Below the pieces are notes generated by a model. That model saw only the letters and a list, made by a program, of their open reading frames with translations. It was not told where the DNA came from and did not search any database. 28,413 nt of DNA from assembly GCA_018882625.1 (NCBI GenBank), contig VERO01000003.1:1-28413 (forward strand), given 5' to 3'. The DNA is from Phycisphaerales bacterium. Lineage in GTDB: Bacteria > Planctomycetota > Phycisphaerae > Phycisphaerales > SM1A02. Positions 24,701 through 28,413 of the stretch are shown here, in pieces. Within the stretch, counting starts at the first letter, position 1; each line of letters begins with the position of its first letter. A program made the translations under genes and the position numbers.

Positions 24701-27700
24701 CGCCGTCCGTGTTCGTGTAGCCCTCGTCGGTGTAGGCGTCGCAGTCCTGGTTGATGCCGTCGCAGAGCTCAGTCGCGCCGTTGAAGATGTACGCGTCGTT
24801 GTCCGCGCAGTCCGTGACGTCGGGATCGTTGTCGTTGTCGTCGTCGCTGTCGCAGACGTCGCCGTATGCATCGCCGTCGAAGTTCGCCTGGTCCGCATTG
24901 GAGACGAGCGGGCAGTTATCGCTACCGTCGAGGTAGCTGTCGTTGTCGTCGTCGCTGTCGCACGCGTCGCCGTAGCCGTCAGCGGGGCTGTCGGTGTTCA
25001 GCTGGTCGCTGTTGGAGACGAGCGGGCAGTTGTCGCTGCCGTCGAGGTAGCTGTCGTTGTCGTCGTCAGTGTCGACGCAGTCCGCGTAGCTGTCACCGTC
25101 CGTGTTCGTATAGCCCTCGTCGGTGTAGGCGTCGCAGTCCTGGTTGATGCCATCGCAGACCTCGGTCGCGCCGTTGAAGATGTACGCGTCGTTGTCCGCG
25201 CAGTCCGTGACATCGGGATCGTTGTCGTTGTCGTCGTCACTGTCGCAGTCGTCGCCGTATGCATCGCCGTCGAAGTTCGCCTGGCCCACATTGGAGATGA
25301 GCGGGCAGTTGTCGTAGACGTCGAGGAAGGTGTCGTTGTCGTCGTCGGTGTCGCACGCGTCGCCGCCATCTGCCGTGTTGTCGGTGTTCGCCTGATCGAG
25401 GTTTCCGACCAGCGGGCAGTTGTCGCTGACGTCGAGAACGGTGTCGTTGTCGTCGTCGGTGTCCACGCAGTCGGCGTAGCTGTCCAAGTCAGTGTTCGTG
25501 AAGCCGTCGTCCACACCGCCGTAGCAGTCGTTGTCCACGCCATCGCACACCTCGGGGTTGCCGGGGAACTTGATGTTGCTGGAGTCGTCGCAGTCGCTCG
25601 AGTTCGTGACGTAGCCGGTCACGGGCGGGCAGGCCGGGAAGATCGCGCCTGCGCCGTAGCCGTCGCCGTCGACGTCGCGGTACAGGTGGGTGAGCACGTG
25701 CTCAGCGCTGTCGCCGTCGCAGTCGTTGTCCGTGCCGATATCCGAGCACGTCTCAGGAGCGCCGGGGTACGCGTCGATGTTGTTGTCGTAGCAGTCGACC
25801 GGGCTCGACAGGCTGGCGATGTAGCCGGCGTTGGTCGTGCCGGGGCAGAACCGCGCCGGCGTGTTCACCGAGTAGCCGTCAAGGTCCGCGTCGGCATAGA
25901 AGTCGACCTTGTCCGACGCGTTGGCGTCCACGTCGAGCGTGCTGCCGTCGCAGTCGTTGTCCGTGTACAGGTCATTGCACAGCTCGGCCGCGCCGGGCTT
26001 GATCGCCGCGGCGCCATCGTCGCAGTCGTCGTTGTTCGTCACGCCCGCGATCGGAGAGCAGGAGCTCGTGCCGGACGAGTCCTTGTCGCCGTAGCCGTCG
26101 CCGTCGACGTCGGGGTAGTAGGTCGTGAACGTCAGGTTCTCGTCGGCCGTGTCGTCGCAATCGTTGTCGTAGCCGTCGCAGATCTCGGCTGTGCTGGTGC
26201 TGTACGAGTAGCGATCGGTGTCGTCGCAGTCGGTGCCGTTCGTGACCAGCGCGCCAGGGTTGGAGCACAGTCTCTGTGGAGTTCCCCCGCCGTAGGTGTC
26301 GCCGTCAACGTCGCTGTAGTAGTCGACTGCGTCAGAGGCCTCGGCCTCGGTCATGATGCCGTCGCAGTCGTTGTCCACCGCGATGTTCGTGCATGTCTCT
26401 GTAGCGCCGGGGTAGACGTCCGGGTAGGAGTCGCCGCAGTCGCCGTCGTTGGTCAGCTTCCATGGACCGGCCGGAGCCGTGTGCGACGGCGCCGAGCAGG
26501 CGTCCTGGTACGTGTCGCCGGTGAAGCCGTCGCCGTCGGCGTCCTCGTAGTACCTATCCGTCACGCCATCGTCAACCGTGCCGTTGCAGTCGTTGTCGTA
26601 GCCGTCGCAGGTCTCCCCGCTACTGGAGGTCCACTTGTTGGCATCCGTGCCGTCGCAGTCGTTCGAGTTGGTCACGTAGCCAGGCGGCATCGAGCAACCC
26701 GTATACGACCAGGCTGGGTCGCCGTATGTGTCGCCGTCTTCGTCGTCGTAGTACGTGTCCTGGACGTACTCGTCGATGTAGCCATCGCAGTCGTTGTCCC
26801 GGGTGTCGCAGATTTCGGTCGCGGCTGGGTTGATGTAGCTGTCGCTATCCCAGCAGTCAAGGTTGTTGGCAACTTCACCGGTCACTGCAGAGCACGAACT
26901 GGTGGGGATGGTGTCACTCAACGCGCCGTAGCCATCGCCGTCGCCGTCCACGTAGTAGTCGAGGAACGGCAGGCCATCATCGATGGAGCCGTCGCAGTCG
27001 TCGTCGATGCTGTTGCAGGTCTCGGTCGCGTTCGGGTTGACAGCAATGTTGTTGTCGTTGCAGTCCGAACCATTGCTGACCACATAGCCGTCGCCCGCGT
27101 CACAGCGGCTCACCGACGCGTAGGCGTCGCCGAAGGTGTCAGTGTCAACGTCCTTGTAGAGGGGCGTCTTGCCCGTCGCGTTGCCCTGCGGATCCGCATC
27201 GTCGGCGTACCCGTCGCAGTCCTCGTCCGCGTTCAGGCCATCGCAGGTCTCGGTGCCGGCCGGATTGATCGGGAAGCCAATCACCGGACGGTCATCGCAG
27301 TCGCCCGAGATCGACACGTAGCCGCTCGGCGCCGAGCAGGCCGCGTAGGTGTCTGTGGAGTCGCCGTAGCCGTCGCCGTCATCGTCGTCGTAGAACGTCG
27401 TCGTCACGCCCTCGTCGATGCCGCCAGAGCAGTTGTTGTCCTTTCCGTCGCAGATCTCCGCTGCGCCGGGGTTGATTGCCGAGTCGCTCGGCGCGCAGTC
27501 GCCGGGGAACTCGCCGTAGCCGAACGGCTTGCTGCACGCCAGCAGGCCGCTGCCGGTGCCGTAGTTGTCGCCGTCACTGTCCAGGTAGTACCGGATCGTG
27601 TCCGTCGCGGTCTTATCTACCCCCGTGCCGCCCTGGCTGCAGTTGTTGTCAACGCCGATGTTCGAGCAGAGCTCAGGCGCTCCGGGGAAGATGTAGATGT

Positions 27701-28413
27701 CGCCGTCCTGGCAGTCGGTGTTCAGCGTCGAGTAGCCGTCGCCGGGGTCGCTGCAGAACCTGGTTGCATCGCCAGCGCCGTAGCCGTCTCGGTCCGCATC
27801 GACGTAGTAGTCGTCGACCGAATAGCCCTCGTCGATGTACTGGTCGCAGTTGTTGTCAATGTTGTCGCAGAGCTCAGTGGCGCCGGGCTTGATGGCACCG
27901 TTGGTGTCGTTGCAGTCAAGCGCGTTGGTGGCCTCGCCGGCTATCGGCGAGCACGAGCGCGTTGCCGTGTCGTTCTGGTTGCCGTACCCATCGGAGTCGG
28001 TGTCGGCGTAGTAGTCGAGGAAGGTCAAGGCGTTGTCGGCGCCGCCGTAGCAGTCGTTGTCGATGCCGTCACAGACCTCGGTGGCGCCTGGGTTGATGTA
28101 CCTGTCGCCGTCCTGGCAGTCGTCGTCGTTGGTCGAGTACCCGTCGCCCGGGTTTGCGCAGCGGTTGAGCGCAGCACCCGTGCCGTACCCGTCACGGTCG
28201 CTGTCGAGGTAGTAATCGATGAACGTCAGTCCGTTGTCGATACCGCCCACGCAGTCGTTGTCGATGTTGTCGCAGACCTCCGTAGCTGCAGGGTTGATGT
28301 ACCGGTCACCGTCCTGGCAGTCGTCGTCGTTGGTCGAGTACCCGTCGCCCGGGTTTGCGCAGCGGTTGAGCGCAGCACCCGTGCCGTACCCGTCAAGGTC
28401 GCGGTCGAGGTAG
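18771..28413 (-). CDS. Giant MopE-repeat / TSP3 / cohesin-like / dockerin protein (5' end outside window)
   Basis: One frame stays open for 9,643 bp from the right edge to TGA 18771, at least 3,213 residues; start and any signal peptide are outside. By eye there are about 33 repeats of 60-78 residues of the MopE metal-binding type: an Asp-rich DxDxDGYG loop, a Cys, GDCND, PGATEVCDG and DNDCDG. Two blocks (24720-25502) carry thrombospondin-3 DTDDDND...DNCP motifs. After a degenerate stretch (about 20150-20960) and a CGCGTPDVDDDRDG junction comes a cohesin-like beta domain (about 19700-20150). A HYR-like segment (about 19400-19620) follows, then a dockerin with two Ca loops (18978-19136) and a third loop (ADLNGDGWLDTEDM) near the end. 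It is very acidic and almost surely extracellular, Ca2+ or Cu2+ binding. Matrix, adhesin or metal-capture roles are possible. Confidence 0.9.
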   Translation of the reverse strand, partial: YLDRDLDGYGTGAALNRCANPGDGYSTNDDDCQDGDRYINPAATEVCDNIDNDCVGGIDNGLTFIDYYLDSDRDGYGTGAALNRCANPGDGYSTNDDDCQDGDRYINPGATEVCDGIDNDCYGGADNALTFLDYYADTDSDGYGNQNDTATRSCSPIAGEATNALDCNDTNGAIKPGATELCDNIDNNCDQYIDEGYSVDDYYVDADRDGYGAGDATRFCSDPGDGYSTLNTDCQDGDIYIFPGAPELCSNIGVDNNCSQGGTGVDKTATDTIRYYLDSDGDNYGTGSGLLACSKPFGYGEFPGDCAPSDSAINPGAAEICDGKDNNCSGGIDEGVTTTFYDDDDGDGYGDSTDTYAACSAPSGYVSISGDCDDRPVIGFPINPAGTETCDGLNADEDCDGYADDADPQGNATGKTPLYKDVDTDTFGDAYASVSRCDAGDGYVVSNGSDCNDNNIAVNPNATETCNSIDDDCDGSIDDGLPFLDYYVDGDGDGYGALSDTIPTSSCSAVTGEVANNLDCWDSDSYINPAATEICDTRDNDCDGYIDEYVQDTYYDDEDGDTYGDPAWSYTGCSMPPGYVTNSNDCDGTDANKWTSSSGETCDGYDNDCNGTVDDGVTDRYYEDADGDGFTGDTYQDACSAPSHTAPAGPWKLTNDGDCGDSYPDVYPGATETCTNIAVDNDCDGIMTEAEASDAVDYYSDVDGDTYGGGTPQRLCSNPGALVTNGTDCDDTDRYSYSTSTAEICDGYDNDCDDTADENLTFTTYYPDVDGDGYGDKDSSGTSSCSPIAGVTNNDDCDDGAAAIKPGAAELCNDLYTDNDCDGSTLDVDANASDKVDFYADADLDGYSVNTPARFCPGTTNAGYIASLSSPVDCYDNNIDAYPGAPETCSDIGTDNDCDGDSAEHVLTHLYRDVDGDGYGAGAIFPACPPVTGYVTNSSDCDDSSNIKFPGNPEVCDGVDNDCYGGVDDGFTNTDLDSYADCVDTDDDNDTVLDVSDNCPLVGNLDQANTDNTADGGDACDTDDDNDTFLDVYDNCPLISNVGQANFDGDAYGDDCDSDDDNDNDPDVTDCADNDAYIFNGATEVCDGINQDCDAYTDEGYTNTDGDSYADCVDTDDDNDSYLDGSDNCPLVSNSDQLNTDSPADGYGDACDSDDDNDSYLDGSDNCPLVSNADQANFDGDAYGDVCDSDDDNDNDPDVTDCADNDAYIFNGATELCDGINQDCDAYTDEGYTNTDGDSYADCVDTDDDNDLDPDTSDCAPLNSAVHAGATEVVGDGIDNNCDTYELCYLDRDDDGFLDGYGTTVQSDDDQCDDAYESAANAPTGDCNDTNSAIYPNAPELCATNTVDNDCDTYVDDVDAKASDRVLYYTDSDNDTFTTSVTARLCPGANPGYRLTQSAEPDCGDSYADVYPGAAENCGNIAVDNDCDGVTSADEASDSTDFYTDSDGDGFGTGNSFKACGDTPTTSAVAGDCGDAYADVYPGAAELCSTTSVNNNCDNVTDDVDANAADKVDFYADADGDGFTTAATSRFCTGTSNTGWRETPSASVDCGDAYADVYPGAAELCSTTSVDNNCDNVTDDVDTNAADKVDFYADADGDTWTTAVTSKFCSGTTNAGWRATLSSPVDCDDAYGSGAAIYPGAPETCANLGTNNDCDGYNDAAEASDSTDFFTDADGDGFGTGTAFKACGDTATTSAVAGDCNDTYGVGAAINPAATEVCDGVDNNCAGGTDEGFPTSVYYLDSDNDEYGAIPSVGSFCSEAAARVQLSNPTGHYSTVAGDCQNGDAAIYPGAAETCANVGTDNDCSQGGTGVDKSASDMQRFFADVDGDQYGAGSGVRACSAPQGYVLASGDCNDNNAAIRPGATEIAGDGVDQNCDTDELCFRDLDNDGYLDGYGLTAVSDDLDCDDAYENPANSPTGDCNDSAADVRPGAAETCANIAVDNDCDSDTSFNEASDSVNYYADSDNDNYGAGAAFKQCTDDTTRALVDGDCAPTNPAINPGATEVCDGYDNNCAGGTDEGFANYDLDSYADCVDTDDDNDNEADATDCNDNAADVYTNAPEVCANYGVDNDCDGDVYEAKTLNFYRDADGDGYGVEAQHIMGCDQPKGYVLDVYGDCNDASAAIKPGATEIAGDGVDQNCDTDELCYVDGDDDGYLAGTGATAVSDDLDCDDAYESATNSPTGDCNDAASAIRPGATEIAGDGVDQNCDTDELCYVDGDDDGFLDGYGVTAASDDLDCLDAYESATNSPTGDCNDAASAINPAAAELPGDGVDQNCDTDELCFRDLDDDGYLDGYGATAVSDDLDCDDTYESATNSPTGDCNDAAAAINPGAAELPGDGVDQNCDSDELCYVDGDNDGYLDGYGVTAVSDDLDCDDANESATNSPTGDCNDAAAAINPGATEIAGDGVDQNCDTDELCYVDGDDDGFLAGTGATAVSDDLDCDDTYESATNSPTGDCNDAAAAINPAAAEVCDSYVDNDCDGYSDDADPSVSGRPTWYEDGDIDGQGDQYVSLERCVQPTGYVSNSTDLCPNDQNVFAPSLWYADADVGGGDGYGDPAVSVSSCPTGLPPGYVANSGDGCPTVKALQAPVTWYSDLGDGDGFGDPAVSESECVASPGYVGNNGDGCPTQILLQAPVSYFVDADLDRYGDSNVAQVSLCATPAPDGYSSVGGDCNDSVNGLVSPIRYYRDSDSDQYGDPSDTYDVCSLTPPVGYVAVAGDTCPNDIAKLAPGDCGCGTPDVDDDRDGISDCIDPTPALRLIPRNSGLFDSGDGYVVVDVELGARLSTQPTVGAQLALVYDKVNLTFVSAAPGSSTAGNGLFSQPVFLNHTASAGTILYSVGVADGFAGGTSPTRVATLTFRVADGVTAICGASGMVEFATVSSAETKLSASGGVEVLPTKFDLGPVTAYSAGTGLIGMPSNSSRPADAGLAGAVIAAPSVTFVPACGASAATPAVAWYYADDFCGGATDDFGTGWPTLFRVGHTMVTWTAGGLTGSSCYTVENHQVMDLSVALGGVSVAANSRTLNIATGAFTGTATASLGSTASTVSVQVPVTAGYDCVSVKDTTHTLRHTAAVSVSGTKYVASFTGTNALQQGNSNGDRTVDILDFGMYASDFGAGKAANARSNFDGDSFVDSLDFAVISVNFFKIEAAACPGSSLDGGVASDDGPMDRVSVRELRRMGQGELAIADLNGDGWLDTEDMSLWMQGHRPRGHGD
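21031..22050 (-). repeat. Near-identical 204-bp (68-aa) tandem array inside the giant gene
   Basis: The anchor GTCGTTGCAGTCGCC, just after GATCGCC/GATGGCC, recurs with its unit boundary at 21031, 21235, 21439, 21643, 21847 and 22051, an exact 204-bp step, giving five full units. Each codes 68 residues including ATNSPTGDCNDAA, DGVDQNCDTDE and a YVDGDDDG or FRDLDDDG loop. Differences between units are few and patchy (AG/GC variants, YVDGDDDG versus FRDLDDDG), which suggests recent duplication with exchange. Confidence 0.95.
23641..24003 (-). repeat. 231-bp (77-aa) direct repeat inside the giant gene
   Basis: The segment from 23641 and that from 23872 are nearly identical for about 130 bp (a handful of mismatches) at an exact 231-bp offset. 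They code KVDFYADADGD, DNVTDDVD and GDAYADVYPGAAELC. It marks another recent duplication distinct in length from the 204-bp units. Confidence 0.85.
24720..25502 (-). repeat. Two tandem TSP3-containing modules (131 and 130 aa)
   Basis: Module A (25502-25113) and module B (25112-24720) align along their length. Both run from NTD.DSYADCVDTDDDND through two DNCPL..N..Q.N thrombospondin-3 motifs to INQDCDAYTDEG. DNA is closely similar at a 393-bp offset (for example around 24681 and 25074). A shortened third copy starts at 24719. The thrombospondin-3 motifs are typical Ca2+-binding Asp-rich loops. Confidence 0.9.
28108..28395 (-). repeat. 201-bp (67-aa) direct repeat at the window edge
   Basis: Bases 28108-28194 and 28309-28395 are identical over 87 bp at a 201-bp offset, coding DGYGTGAALNRCANPGDGY and neighbours. 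The array clearly continues beyond the right edge, so the protein is longer than seen here. Confidence 0.95.

Noticed and set aside
18771..28413. Regular repeats that might be read as a CRISPR array or satellite DNA
   Set aside because: The repeats are coding, keep one frame, and vary at codon level with periods of 200-390 bp, unlike CRISPR repeat-spacer units.

Overview
The window is GC-rich, densely packed bacterial DNA, most likely from the phylum Planctomycetota, perhaps a Phycisphaerae-like lineage. This rests on a dockerin-ended giant secreted-type protein with MopE and thrombospondin-3 calcium repeats, a type III glutamine synthetase, a WXG100-like gene with coiled-coil partners, frequent GTG starts and sparse Shine-Dalgarno (SD) sites. 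It is inference from gene families, not from a marker tree. Almost all genes lie on the minus strand; only an aldehyde dehydrogenase and glutamyl-tRNA synthetase are on plus. No tRNA, rRNA, CRISPR array, transposase or integrase was seen.

Region 1 (1-1887, minus): four tightly packed genes, in order a 90-aa WXG100-like protein, a 211-aa coiled-coil protein, a 72-aa helical protein and a coiled-coil protein with a membrane segment that runs off the left edge. This looks like the substrate end of a type VII-like secretion or contact locus. A divergent aldehyde dehydrogenase follows (1931-3310).

Region 2 (3380-8377, minus): rpmB, a 617-bp gap, dnaG and rpoD, a variant of the macromolecular-synthesis operon. 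The gap holds a good sigma-70 promoter about 500 nt upstream of dnaG, a leader rich in potential RNA hairpins, and short tandem repeats. A hairpin sits directly before the rpoD SD.

Region 3 (8533-16736, minus): a protein quality-control run (tig, a small SHOCT-like membrane protein, clpX, and a GAF-fold free methionine-(R)-sulfoxide reductase) with 4-bp GTGA overlaps. Upstream are a type III glutamine synthetase, a CorA Mg/Co channel, a four-helix membrane protein and a YfcE-like phosphodiesterase. gltX is divergent on plus (16801-18492).

Region 4 (18487-28413, minus): a 32-codon single-helix membrane microprotein, a strong intrinsic terminator, and then the 3' 9.6 kb of one enormous gene. 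It encodes at least 3,213 residues made of about 33 MopE-type metal-binding repeats, two thrombospondin-3 blocks, a cohesin-like domain and a C-terminal dockerin. Parts of the array are close to identical at the DNA level with exact periods (204, 393, 231 and 201 bp), which points to recent in-frame duplication or gene conversion. This mosaic giant, the structured dnaG leader and the WXG100 cluster are the most interesting parts of the window.
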